Positions 35,294-43,207 of a stretch of 62,711 nt of DNA are shown here, in pieces. The stretch is from positions 1 to 62,711 of the forward strand of contig JAJFIC010000057.1 in assembly GCA_021775315.1 (NCBI GenBank). Reading direction: 5' to 3'. The first letter of the stretch is position 1. Each line of letters starts with the position of its first letter. The translations under genes were made by a program, and so were the position numbers. The notes below the pieces were generated by a model. The model saw nothing but the letters and a program-made list of their open reading frames with translations, was not told where the DNA came from and did no database searches. Origin of the DNA: Paracoccaceae bacterium (GTDB taxonomy: Bacteria > Pseudomonadota > Alphaproteobacteria > Rhodobacterales > Rhodobacteraceae).

Positions 35294-36142
35294 CTAGTCA
35301 GCCTCGGCAGGGCAGGCGGCGCGGTCCGCGATTTCGGCGGCGATGTTGTTGGCGTTCGGACAGAAGGCCTGAAATCCGTCTATGCGAAAATCGCTGATGG
35401 CCTTTTGACCTTCGGGTGAAATCATCCAGTCGGAAAAGGCACGCGCCATGTCCAGTTTGACATGCGGATGCCGTGCTGGATTGACCAGAATGATGCCGTA
35501 GGGATTGAACAGGGATTTGTCGCCGCTGAACAAACGCTTTAGACTGCCCTTGTTGCCAAAGGTGATCCATGTACCGCGATCTGTTAAGGTATAGGTCAGT
35601 TTCGCTTTGGAAAAATTGAGGGTGGCCCCCATGCCCGACCCGGTTTCAAGATACCATCGACCGCTTGGTGAGATGCCCGCTGCGCGCCACAGTTCCTGTT
35701 CTTTCTTATGGGTGCCGCTATCGTCCCCGCGTGAGGCAAAATTGGCGGATGTGTGCGCGATTGAACTGAGCGCGCCAATGGCGTTTTCGGCCTTGCTGAT
35801 TTGGGCCGGATCAGTTTCCGGGCCGACGAGAATAAAGTCATTATACATCACATCCAGACGGTCGATGCCGTAGCCTTCGGCAACGAAAGCCTCCTCAGAC
35901 GGGCGGTGATGCACCAACAGCGCGTCGGCGTCACCGTTGCGAGCGATGCGCAAAGCCTGTCCCGTACCAACGGCGACCACGCGAACCTTAATGCCGGTTT
36001 TGGCGGTAAACAGCGGCAGGATGGCATCAAACAGGCCAGAGTTTTGCGTTGATGTGGTCGAGGCTAAGGTGATGTATTTTTCGCCAGCCAGCAGAGGGGC
36101 CGCAAAGACAGCCAAAAACAGGGCGCACAAGAGGTGTTTCAC
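35294..36142 (-). CDS. tupA: Tungstate ABC transporter, substrate-binding protein
   Basis: TupA captures tungstate in the periplasm. The 282-residue protein starts at GTG 36142, overlapping the tupC stop by four bases (GTGA). It has a signal peptide (MKHLLCALFLAVFAAPLLAG) and the oxyanion-binding features of the Tup family: TLASTTSTQNSGLFDAILP at the mature N-terminus, GTGQALRIARNGDADALLVH and the HTSANFASRGDDSGTHKKE stretch. The TTSTQNSG motif separates it from ModA molybdate binders. Tungstate could supply a tungsten formate dehydrogenase. Confidence 0.92.
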   Translation of the reverse strand: MKHLLCALFLAVFAAPLLAGEKYITLASTTSTQNSGLFDAILPLFTAKTGIKVRVVAVGTGQALRIARNGDADALLVHHRPSEEAFVAEGYGIDRLDVMYNDFILVGPETDPAQISKAENAIGALSSIAHTSANFASRGDDSGTHKKEQELWRAAGISPSGRWYLETGSGMGATLNFSKAKLTYTLTDRGTWITFGNKGSLKRLFSGDKSLFNPYGIILVNPARHPHVKLDMARAFSDWMISPEGQKAISDFRIDGFQAFCPNANNIAAEIADRAACPAEAD

Positions 36143-36846
36143 AATTCACCCTTCAGGTATTTTTGTGCGGCTGGGCTGGTTGGTCCGGCAAAAAAGGCTT
36201 TGGCGTCTGCTTGTTCAACAAGCGCGCCTTCGTCAAAAAATAAGATGTCACCAGCCAGGCGGCGGGCCTGCGCGATGTCATGCGTTGATAGCAGGATCTT
36301 GGTGCCGCTTGCAGAAATCCGGCGCAGCACTTCTTCTAACGCTGCGGTCGATGCGGGGTCGAGGTTGGCCGAAGGCTCATCCAGCAATACGGTTTCAGGC
36401 TCGGTCACGATGGCGCGGGCCAGCGCCAGACGCCGCCGTTCGCCGCCTGAAAGTGTTGCGGCGGGTTTTCCGGGGTCGGCGTCCAAGCGGGCTTCGGTTA
36501 GGGCTTGGGCGACGCGGGCCGATTTCTCATGGCGGCTCAGGCCGCGTGCGTGCAGGGCAAAGGCGATATTGCCAGCCACGGAACGGCGCAGAATGGGCGT
36601 CGTCTGAAACACAAAACCGCGTGTTCCACGCGAGGTTTGCGCCGGAATATCGTTCCACGTCACAGCACCCGAATGGCGACCAAGCAAGCCGTGGGCTGCG
36701 TATAAAAACAAACTTTTGCCAGCACCATTCGGCCCCATAATCACGGTTATGCCAGGGCTGTTCAGGGTCAGGCTGACCGGACCTAGCAGGGCGGTTTTGT
36801 CGGCCCGAAATTCTACGTTTTCAAAATGCAGGCGTGGTGCAGTCAT
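36139..36846 (-). CDS. tupC: Tungstate ABC transporter, ATP-binding protein
   Basis: The 235-residue ATPase has Walker A (GPNGAGKS, about 38-45), the Q-loop (FVFQTTPIL), the LSGGERRRLALARAI signature (about 133-147), Walker B (TVLLDEPSANLD) and the H-loop STHD. It energises import through TupB. ATGA overlaps with tupB and GTGA with tupA show a tight three-gene operon in the order B-C-A. Confidence 0.93.
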   Translation of the reverse strand: MTAPRLHFENVEFRADKTALLGPVSLTLNSPGITVIMGPNGAGKSLFLYAAHGLLGRHSGAVTWNDIPAQTSRGTRGFVFQTTPILRRSVAGNIAFALHARGLSRHEKSARVAQALTEARLDADPGKPAATLSGGERRRLALARAIVTEPETVLLDEPSANLDPASTAALEEVLRRISASGTKILLSTHDIAQARRLAGDILFFDEGALVEQADAKAFFAGPTSPAAQKYLKGEL

Positions 36847-37541
36847 CTCGTCACCTCATAACGCCGCCCGAAACGGGCCAATCCGTGAATGAGGGCGTTA
36901 ACGCTGACTGCGATGGTCAAAAGGATGGTGCCAAGTGCGAGCGCCAGTTCCAGATTGCCCTTTGAGGTTTCAAGCGCGATTGTCGTCGTCATCACCCGCG
37001 TCAGGCCGTTGATATTACCGCCAACGATCAGCACGGCCCCGACCTCGGCCAAGGCGCGGCCAAACCCCGCAAGGATCGCGGTGACGACGCCGTACCGCGC
37101 GTCCCAGATCAGAGTCACAAGCTTCAGGCGTGGCCCGGCATCGACCGACAATAACAAGGCGTCATAGTCGCGCCTGAGCGGCAGCACCGCCTCGCGCGTG
37201 AGGGCAAGGATGATCGGGGTGATCAGGATGGTTTGGGCGATAATCATCGCGCCGGGCGTGAATAACAGGCCAAGCGCGCCCAAAGGGCCCGCGCGCGACA
37301 GCAGTAAATAGACCGACAGGCCAACCACAACTGGGGGCAGCGCCATCAGGGATGTGGACAGCACAACCAGCACGCCCCGGAGCGGAAACGACCAGATCGC
37401 CAACGCGGCCCCCAGCGGAATACCGATACAGGCCGCCAGAAAGCTGGCGGTCAGGCTGACATAAAGCGACAGGCCGACGATTTGCATCAAAGCGGGATCG
37501 CGCGCCGCTACAAGATGCCAGGCCTCGAAAAGGGTTTCCAT
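36843..37541 (-). CDS. tupB: Tungstate ABC transporter, permease
   Basis: The 232-residue membrane protein has five or six helices and the EAA-type cytoplasmic loop around GFGRALAEVGAVLIVGGNINGLTRVMTTTIALE, which contacts TupC. TupB helices match the BPD_transp_1 fold. As the first gene of tupBCA, it starts 96 bp from mrp on the other strand, so promoters for both directions must lie in this short gap. Confidence 0.92.
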   Translation of the reverse strand: METLFEAWHLVAARDPALMQIVGLSLYVSLTASFLAACIGIPLGAALAIWSFPLRGVLVVLSTSLMALPPVVVGLSVYLLLSRAGPLGALGLLFTPGAMIIAQTILITPIILALTREAVLPLRRDYDALLLSVDAGPRLKLVTLIWDARYGVVTAILAGFGRALAEVGAVLIVGGNINGLTRVMTTTIALETSKGNLELALALGTILLTIAVSVNALIHGLARFGRRYEVTR

Positions 37542-37637
37542 GCTCTCTCGTTATTTATTTCAGTCGGCTATTGCCCTTTAGCACGATTTACCCAATGTAA
37601 GTCTCTTGGACAATCATGGAAACCGGGATGCGATAAG

Positions 37638-38723
37638 ATGTCTGTCACAAAGCAACACGTACTTGAAGCCCTGAAACGGATCAGCCTGCCAGATGGCGGG
37701 GACCTGGTGTCACGTGACATGGTGCGCGCGCTGAATGTCGAGGGCGAGGCCGGGCAGGTTTCTGTGCGATTTGTGCTGGAAGTGGCCGCTGACAAAGGCG
37801 CCGCGATGGAACCTGTGCGCGCGGCGGCTGAAGCCCTGATTTCTGGTCTTGACGGTGTGTCTGGTGCATCTGTGATTTTGACGGCTCATGTGGCGGACCC
37901 AAAATCGGCACAGACGCCGCCCAACCTGAAAATCGGTGGCCATCCCAAGCCGCAGGCCGGACCGGAACCGGTTGCCGGGGTTGATCGCATTCTGGCGATT
38001 GCCTCGGGTAAAGGCGGGGTTGGTAAATCGACGGTTTCAAGCAATCTGGCCGTGGCGTTGGCACGGCAAGGTCGCCGTGTTGGTTTGCTCGACGCTGATA
38101 TTTACGGGCCTTCCCAGCATCGTATGATGGGGTTGAACGAGCGCCCGGCATCGCCCGATGGAAAAGAGATTATTCCGTTGGTGTCGCATGGGGTGACGTT
38201 CATCTCCATGGGTCTGATGCTGAAAGAAGACGAGGCTGTTGTTTGGCGCGGTCCTATGTTGATGGGGGCGTTGCAGCAATTGCTGGGGCAGGTGCGTTGG
38301 GGTGAACTTGATGTGCTGATCGTCGATTTGCCGCCAGGTACGGGCGATGTGCAGATTTCGCTGGCGCAAAAGACCAATGTGACCGGCGCCATTGTGGTGT
38401 CGACACCGCAGGATATTGCGCTGTTGGATGCCCGCAAAGCCATCAACATGTTTGAAAAGACCAAAGTGCCGGTGGTCGGCATGATCGAAAACATGTCGAG
38501 CTATGTTTGCCCGAAATGCGGGCATGAAGACCACATTTTCGGCCATGGTGGTGCCAAAGCTGATGCTGCGCGGTTGGGATTGCCGTTTTTGGGTGAGATA
38601 CCGCTTGATATCAGCGTGCGTCTGGCCAGCGACGAGGGAACGCCAATTGCTGTTGGCGATGGGCCGATTGCGCTGGCATATAGCGCGATTGCAAAAGGCT
38701 TGATTGACGAGGGTCTGGCGTAA
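37638..38723 (+). CDS. mrp: Mrp/NBP35-family Fe-S cluster carrier ATPase
   Basis: ApbC/Mrp proteins bind and deliver Fe-S clusters. From ATG 37638 the protein has 361 residues: an N-terminal MIP18-like domain (about 5-85), a linker rich in proline, and a deviant-Walker P-loop ATPase with GKGGVGKS (124-131) and DADIYGPSQHRM. The CPKCG pair (about 290-294) binds the bridging cluster. Later motifs include LPPGTGDVQ. The long open frame to the left overlaps tupB and is not used. The start has no strong ribosome binding site. Confidence 0.94.
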   Translation: MSVTKQHVLEALKRISLPDGGDLVSRDMVRALNVEGEAGQVSVRFVLEVAADKGAAMEPVRAAAEALISGLDGVSGASVILTAHVADPKSAQTPPNLKIGGHPKPQAGPEPVAGVDRILAIASGKGGVGKSTVSSNLAVALARQGRRVGLLDADIYGPSQHRMMGLNERPASPDGKEIIPLVSHGVTFISMGLMLKEDEAVVWRGPMLMGALQQLLGQVRWGELDVLIVDLPPGTGDVQISLAQKTNVTGAIVVSTPQDIALLDARKAINMFEKTKVPVVGMIENMSSYVCPKCGHEDHIFGHGGAKADAARLGLPFLGEIPLDISVRLASDEGTPIAVGDGPIALAYSAIAKGLIDEGLA

Positions 38724-38788
38724 CGCAAGGAAATAGCGGCCCTTTGGGCCATTACTTTCAGCCCCTTTGGGGCGATGTGCTGCGCAGG

Positions 38789-38799
38789 CGAGTATTTTT
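38789..38799 (-). repeat. Dispersed intergenic element, copy 3 (reverse orientation)
   Basis: After mrp, GCGGCCC-TTT-GGGCC and GCCCC-TTT-GGGGC hairpins (38738-38773) are followed by CGAGTATTTTTAGAACCATGAAA. Read on the minus strand the core is AAAAATACTCG, matching the other copies. It fills the first part of the mrp-mraZ gap. Confidence 0.5.
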
Positions 38800-38981
38800 A
38801 GAACCATGAAATGCGGGCGTGCGATTTGCGTTATGATGCTTTGGTTCTGGGTTTGAAGATCATTTATTCTGTTGCACAGCGCTGTCTCTGGCCCTTTTGC
38901 TGAGAAATGTGCTGCTGAAGCCAGCGGTTTTCCGATAAACGAATCAATTATTTGCGCGCGGTTCCAAGTAATGTCGCGAAT

Positions 38982-38996
38982 GTTCTTGTAACGTTC
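38982..38996 (+). promoter_or_regulatory. LexA-type SOS box in the mrp-mraZ gap
   Basis: GTTC-TTGTAAC-GTTC is a perfect LexA consensus match about 220 bp before the predicted dcw transcription start. No convincing gene follows within 200 bp: GTG 39025 opens a 34-codon frame (with ATG 39046 inside it) without a good ribosome binding site. In a 735-bp gene-free stretch it may control a small RNA, a short division-inhibitor-type peptide, or nothing. Confidence 0.45.
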
Positions 38997-39165
38997 CGCG
39001 CACGCGATATTTTTCCGGGATTTTGTGGGAAAAAGTGGTCACGCGATGATTGGCACCACATTTAGTGATGGAAGTTTGGTTGTCCACAAATTGAGGCTAA
39101 TAAGCCGCCAATGGGGCCATTGTCATTGATCCATCAGGATGCTCAGATCGGGCAAATTGTGCATA

Positions 39166-39211
39166 TTCCCATTCAAGACCCTTGTTTTCCATAAATTCCC
39201 ATAGTATCCCT
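39166..39211 (-). promoter_or_regulatory. MraZ operator: five decamer-spaced TGGGA-like repeats
   Basis: Read on the minus strand the block is AGGGAT, TGGGAA, TGGAAA, AGGGTC and TGGGAA at exact 10-bp intervals (units ending at 39170, 39180, 39190, 39200 and 39210 on the plus strand as TTCCC, AGACC, TTTCC, TTCCC, ATCCC). MraZ is known to bind 5-bp TGGGN repeats with 5-bp spacers. Three units fit well and two are degenerate. The block overlaps the likely promoter (TAGTAT -10 at 39202-39207), so MraZ would repress its own operon. Confidence 0.75.
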
Positions 39212-39213
39212 GT

Positions 39214-39420
39214 ATGCAAGATGAAGAACGGGGAACAACAAGGGCGTTAAGACCCAAAACCCAAGCAGGTTTCATACAGGCTCCCGCTTTTCATCACCAA
39301 GAAGATCCGGCGCGTACGCGAGCAGACACCCCCCCAGGTGGCGACAAAGCCGGACCGGTCCGAAAGACGGAACGAGGACGGCGGATCAAGCAGTGGCAGC
39401 AGCTTGATCCGCCGTTTCCC
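39214..39420 (+). ncRNA. UpsM-like small RNA from the dcw leader
   Basis: In Rhodobacter sphaeroides the dcw cluster has an unusually long 5' leader that yields the abundant sRNA UpsM (about 206 nt) by partial termination. The same layout is seen here: a promoter over the MraZ repeats gives a start near 39214, and a strong hairpin ends near 39413, so a transcript of about 200 nt is predicted. The rest of the leader runs on to mraZ at 39459. Boundaries are predicted, and sequence identity to UpsM was not tested. Confidence 0.65.
39380..39418 (+). terminator. Leader terminator/attenuator ahead of mraZ
   Basis: GGCGGATCAAGC pairs perfectly with GCTTGATCCGCC around a 10-base loop, followed by GTTTCCCGTCTT. 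It sits 46 bp upstream of the mraZ start, inside the leader. It would release an UpsM-like RNA in part of the transcripts and let the rest read into the division cluster. Confidence 0.75.
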
Positions 39421-39458
39421 GTCTTAGGACATGGCAACAAGGAAAGGCCGCAGGGACA

Positions 39459-39971
39459 GTGGCACGTAGATTCAGAGGCGAAAGCGTCCATAAGGTGGAC
39501 GCCAAAGGCAGGGTATCTATCCCGGCTGCGTTTCGTCGCGTGCTGGAAGAAAATGACCCTGAATGGACCGACGGATTAAACCCAAATCTTGTGATTGTTT
39601 ACGGCGGCCGGTCGCGACCGTTTCTGGAAGGCTTTTCAGTAACCGCGATGGACGAGGTGGATGAACGCATCGCCAACATGCCGCGCGGCAGCAAAGACCG
39701 CCGCCTGTTAGAACGGATGTTTTCAGGTCAGGCTGTGCAGATACAGGTCGACGAGACCGGGCGTCTGGTTCTGTCAACCAAGCTGCGTGACAAGATCGGC
39801 ATCACCAATGAGGCCTTCTTTATCGCTTCAGGTGACACGTTTCAGATATGGCAACCCGCCGCTTACGAGGCGCAGGCCAATCGACTAGAAGATATGATTG
39901 ACGAATTTGACGAAGATTTTGATCCGCTGATCCTGTTGGACGCCGGATCTGATGCGGGGAAACAGGGTTAG
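39459..39971 (+). CDS. mraZ: MraZ, transcriptional regulator of the division and cell wall cluster
   Basis: MraZ is an AbrB-like DNA-binding protein that represses the dcw operon. The 170-residue protein starts at GTG 39459 (AGGGA upstream; MARRFRGESVHKVDAKGRVSIPAAF). The duplicated half-domains carry the VDAKGRVSIPAAFR motif (about 13-26) and a second, TGRLVLSTKLRDKIGI-type copy (about 98-113). Its operator repeats lie 250 bp upstream. Three base pairs separate it from rsmH. Confidence 0.95.
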   Translation: MARRFRGESVHKVDAKGRVSIPAAFRRVLEENDPEWTDGLNPNLVIVYGGRSRPFLEGFSVTAMDEVDERIANMPRGSKDRRLLERMFSGQAVQIQVDETGRLVLSTKLRDKIGITNEAFFIASGDTFQIWQPAAYEAQANRLEDMIDEFDEDFDPLILLDAGSDAGKQG

Positions 39972-39974
39972 AAA

Positions 39975-41000
39975 ATGGCGAAGAAAGCAAAGCCCGCTTC
40001 TGACGCTTCCTCAACCTCTCCGGCGCATATTCCGGTCCTTCTTGAACCTATTATGGCGGCGATTGCACCTGTCAACGGCGTCTGGCTGGACGGGACTTTT
40101 GGCGCTGGCGGGTATACGCGCGCTTTGCTTGATGCAGGGGCTGCGCGGGTTTTGGCGGTAGACCGCGACCCTGATGTGTTTCAGCGTGCCGAGCGTTGGG
40201 CAGCGCAGTATGGCGAGCGTCTGGTGATGATCGCGGGCGAGTTTGGCCAGCTTGATATGCTTGCAGATCAGCATGGTGCCCTGCCGCTGGACGGTGTGGT
40301 TTTGGATATCGGTGTTTCTTCGATGCAGATCGACGAGGCGGATCGTGGTTTTTCCTTTGCCAAAGACGGCCCTTTGGACATGCGGATGAGCCAGACCGGC
40401 AAATCGGCGGCGGATATTGTGAACGGCGCTGACGAAAAGCTTTTGGCGGATATTCTGTATCAATACGGCGAAGAACGTGCCTCGCGCCGGATCGCGCGCC
40501 GGATTGTTAATGATCGCAAAGCGGGCCCAATTACGACGACTGCGCAATTGACCAAGCTGGTCGAAAGCTGTCTGCCCCGGCCGAAACCCGGTCAGGTTCA
40601 TCCTGCCACTCGCAGTTTTCAGGCTTTGCGGATTGCGGTGAATGATGAGTTGCGGCAACTGGTTGACGGATTGATCGCGGCTGAAAATGCGCTGAAGCCG
40701 GGCGGCATTTTGGCCGTTGTGACGTTTCATTCGCTGGAAGACAGGATTGTGAAACGGTTTTTGGCAGCGCGTTCAGGTGCTGGCCCGCGCGGCAATCGGT
40801 TCGCGCCCGAGCTTGAAATGGATTTGCCCCGGTTTGAGCGGTTAAGCCGCAAGGCGATCGGCCCAAGCGATGACGAGATGGCGGAAAACCCGCGTGCACG
40901 CTCGGCCAAGCTGCGTATGGCGCGGCGGCTTGTGGCACCGTCTGGCCCGGTTGATGCCCAAGACCTTGGTTTGCCGAATATTGCATTAGAGGTGATCTGA
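39975..41000 (+). CDS. rsmH: 16S rRNA (cytosine-1402-N4)-methyltransferase
   Basis: RsmH methylates C1402 in the decoding centre of 16S rRNA. The 341-residue protein has the SAM motif [18 protein letters not shown] (about 38-55), the [20 protein letters not shown] region and the NELRQL and [14 protein letters not shown] motifs of the family (formerly MraW). It sits second in the dcw cluster as in most bacteria and overlaps ftsL by one base. Confidence 0.96.
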   Translation: MAKKAKPASDASSTSPAHIPVLLEPIMAAIAPVNGVWLDGTFGAGGYTRALLDAGAARVLAVDRDPDVFQRAERWAAQYGERLVMIAGEFGQLDMLADQHGALPLDGVVLDIGVSSMQIDEADRGFSFAKDGPLDMRMSQTGKSAADIVNGADEKLLADILYQYGEERASRRIARRIVNDRKAGPITTTAQLTKLVESCLPRPKPGQVHPATRSFQALRIAVNDELRQLVDGLIAAENALKPGGILAVVTFHSLEDRIVKRFLAARSGAGPRGNRFAPELEMDLPRFERLSRKAIGPSDDEMAENPRARSAKLRMARRLVAPSGPVDAQDLGLPNIALEVI

Positions 41001-41401
41001 TGCGTTCATTTTTATATACGCTGGCAGCTTTCGCTGTGATCGGGTTGGCCTACTGGGCCTATAACGAAAATTACGCCACACAATCGGTGCTGCGTCGGGT
41101 GGACGAATTGCAGCGCGAAATCGGGCAATCCCGTGAACAACTGGGGGTATTGCGGGCCGAGTGGGCCTATCTTAATCGGCCTGACCGGCTGAGGGAACTG
41201 ACGGATTTGAATTATCAGGCGTTGCAATTGATGCCGTTGACGCCGGACCATTTTGGCACTGTGGAACAGGTGACGTTTCCCAAGCTTGATGTCAATGATC
41301 TGAACGATCCTGTTGATCTGTTGGCCGAATTTGATCTGCCGCTTGCCGAATTGCCTGCCGAATTGCCAACTGAATTGCCCACTGCGGAGGCGTCAGAATG
41401 A
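41000..41401 (+). CDS. ftsL: Cell division protein FtsL
   Basis: FtsL is a bitopic protein that joins FtsQ, FtsB, FtsW and FtsI at the septum. The 133-residue protein has a short cytoplasmic start, one membrane helix (about 4-20), and a periplasmic coiled coil with VLRRVDELQREIGQSREQLGVLRAEWAYLNRPDRL. The call rests on topology and its place between rsmH and ftsI, as sequence conservation is low. The C-terminus carries a 12-base tandem repeat that encodes ELPAELPTELPT. The stop overlaps the ftsI start (ATGA). Confidence 0.9.
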   Translation: MRSFLYTLAAFAVIGLAYWAYNENYATQSVLRRVDELQREIGQSREQLGVLRAEWAYLNRPDRLRELTDLNYQALQLMPLTPDHFGTVEQVTFPKLDVNDLNDPVDLLAEFDLPLAELPAELPTELPTAEASE

Positions 41402-43182
41402 TCCGCACTCCGCTTCGACCTTTGGCCAGTGTGATTTCGGCGCGTGATGCCGGTGAAGACCCGGACCTGATCGAGGCGGAAAACCTGCGTCTGCGACACA
41501 AAGATATGCGCGACCGGGAACGCCAAAGGGCCGAAAGCCGTTTGTTGGTTTTGAGTCTGGCGTTTCTGGTTGCCTTTATGGTGGTCGGTATGCGGATGGG
41601 CCTGTTAGCTGGGACCGAACCGAAAGAGCCACATGCGGACGGCTCCAGCGCGGTCATTATTGCCCAACGCGCTGATATTGTTGATAGAAACGGGTCGGTT
41701 CTGGCGACTAATCTGGTAACAAATTCGCTTTATGCACAGCCGCCGATGATGATCGACAAGGCCTTGGCCGCGCGGCAATTGGCAGATATATTTCCCGATC
41801 TGGACGGCGAGGCCTTGCTGAAGAAATTCAATTCCAGCCGGAAATTCATTTGGCTGCGGCGCAAAATCTCACCGGAACAGCAACAACAGGTGCATGATAT
41901 CGGCGAGCCTGGCCTGCAATTTGGCCCACGGGAAATGCGGTTGTACCCGAACGGCCATCTGGCGGCGCATATTCTGGGTGGCGCTGGATTTGGCCGCGAG
42001 GGCGTGCATTCGGCAGAGGTGATTGGCGTGGCCGGGGTCGAACATCAGTTTGATCGGTATCTGCGCGATCCCGCCGAACAGGGTGCGCCGCTGGATTTGT
42101 CGATTGATCTGTCTATTCAGGCGGCCACCAAACGGGTGCTTTATGGCGGCATGAAGTTGATGAACGCCAAGGGTGCAGCGGCGGTGCTGATGGATGTGCA
42201 TACAGGCGAGGTTATCGCCATGGTATCGCTGCCGGATTTTGACCCGAATGATCGACCGCGTCCGTTGGTCGAGGGCGATGCCTCGGACTCTCCTTTGTTC
42301 AACAGGGCGGCGCAGGGGTTGTATGAACTGGGTTCAACCTTCAAGATATTTACCGCCGCAATGGCGATGGATCAGGGTTTGGTGACACCGGATTCGATGA
42401 TTGATATTCGCGGGCCACTAAAATGGGGCAAGTATTCCATTAAAGATTTCCACAATTACGGCAAAGCGCTGAGCCTGACAGACGTGATCGTCAAAAGTTC
42501 CAACATCGGCTCGGCCCGGTTGGCGATGGATGTCGGCGGCGGCCCGCAACAGGCCTTTCTGGAATCCCTTGGCTTGTTCTCGCCCGTGCCGATTGAGGTG
42601 ACCGAGGCAAGGCAATCACGGCCAATTTTGCCCAAACGTTGGTCGGAATTGTCGACGATGACGATTTCTTACGGCCACGGTCTTGCGGCCAGTCCAGTGC
42701 ATCTGGCGGCGGCTTATTCAACATTGTTGAACGGCGGGATCAGAGTGGATGCCACCTTGTTAAAAGCCAAAGGCGAAAAAATATCCGGTAAAAGGATCGT
42801 TTCCGAGGAAACCTCGCGCGCGCTGCGCATGATGCTGCGCCAGGTGGTTGTACGCGGCACGGCCTCGCTGGGTGAGGTCAAAGGTTATCACGTCGGCGGC
42901 AAAACTGGCACGGCTGACAAGCCAAAGCCAAGCGGCGGATATTATGAGGATCGGGTGATCGCAACTTTCGCATCTGTATTTCCGGCGCATGACCCAAAAT
43001 ATGTTCTGGTGGTGACGCTGGACGAACCAACCGAGACGTCAGGCAGCAAGCCGCGCCGCACAGCAGGCTGGACGGCTGTGCCCGTCGCCGCCGAGATCAT
43101 TCGCCGCGTCGCACCGCTGTTGGGAATGCGGCCAGAGATTGAACCTGCTGCTGGCATGAATTACACGCTATCCAAATACTGA
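41398..43182 (+). CDS. ftsI: Septal peptidoglycan transpeptidase FtsI (PBP3)
   Basis: FtsI crosslinks peptidoglycan at the septum. The 594-residue protein has a cytoplasmic N-terminus, one membrane helix (about 43-62), the dimerisation domain, and a transpeptidase domain. The active-site serine is Ser313 (GSTFK, SxxK); SSN occurs in VKSSNIGSA and KTG in GGKTGTADK. The order and spacing of the three motifs are normal for class B PBPs. ATGA overlap with ftsL shows translational coupling. Confidence 0.96.
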   Translation: MIRTPLRPLASVISARDAGEDPDLIEAENLRLRHKDMRDRERQRAESRLLVLSLAFLVAFMVVGMRMGLLAGTEPKEPHADGSSAVIIAQRADIVDRNGSVLATNLVTNSLYAQPPMMIDKALAARQLADIFPDLDGEALLKKFNSSRKFIWLRRKISPEQQQQVHDIGEPGLQFGPREMRLYPNGHLAAHILGGAGFGREGVHSAEVIGVAGVEHQFDRYLRDPAEQGAPLDLSIDLSIQAATKRVLYGGMKLMNAKGAAAVLMDVHTGEVIAMVSLPDFDPNDRPRPLVEGDASDSPLFNRAAQGLYELGSTFKIFTAAMAMDQGLVTPDSMIDIRGPLKWGKYSIKDFHNYGKALSLTDVIVKSSNIGSARLAMDVGGGPQQAFLESLGLFSPVPIEVTEARQSRPILPKRWSELSTMTISYGHGLAASPVHLAAAYSTLLNGGIRVDATLLKAKGEKISGKRIVSEETSRALRMMLRQVVVRGTASLGEVKGYHVGGKTGTADKPKPSGGYYEDRVIATFASVFPAHDPKYVLVVTLDEPTETSGSKPRRTAGWTAVPVAAEIIRRVAPLLGMRPEIEPAAGMNYTLSKY

Positions 43183-43207
43183 TTGCTGATCTGGAAGGGC
43201 ATCAAGG

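Larger units (their letters stand above)
38724..39458. other. 735-bp gene-free region between mrp and mraZ
   Basis: No convincing protein gene lies here. From left to right it holds a dispersed repeat with two small hairpins (38738-38800), about 180 bp with no recognisable feature, a LexA-type box (38982-38996), the MraZ operator and promoter (39166-39211), the UpsM-like leader RNA (about 39214-39420), and 40 bp leading to the mraZ GTG. An unusually long dcw leader is a known Rhodobacteraceae trait. Confidence 0.7.

Noticed and set aside
39025-39129. 34-codon frame after the LexA-like box (GTG 39025, internal ATG 39046)
   Set aside because: Weak ribosome binding site and no hydrophobic segment or conservation that I can see; noted only in the finding on the box.
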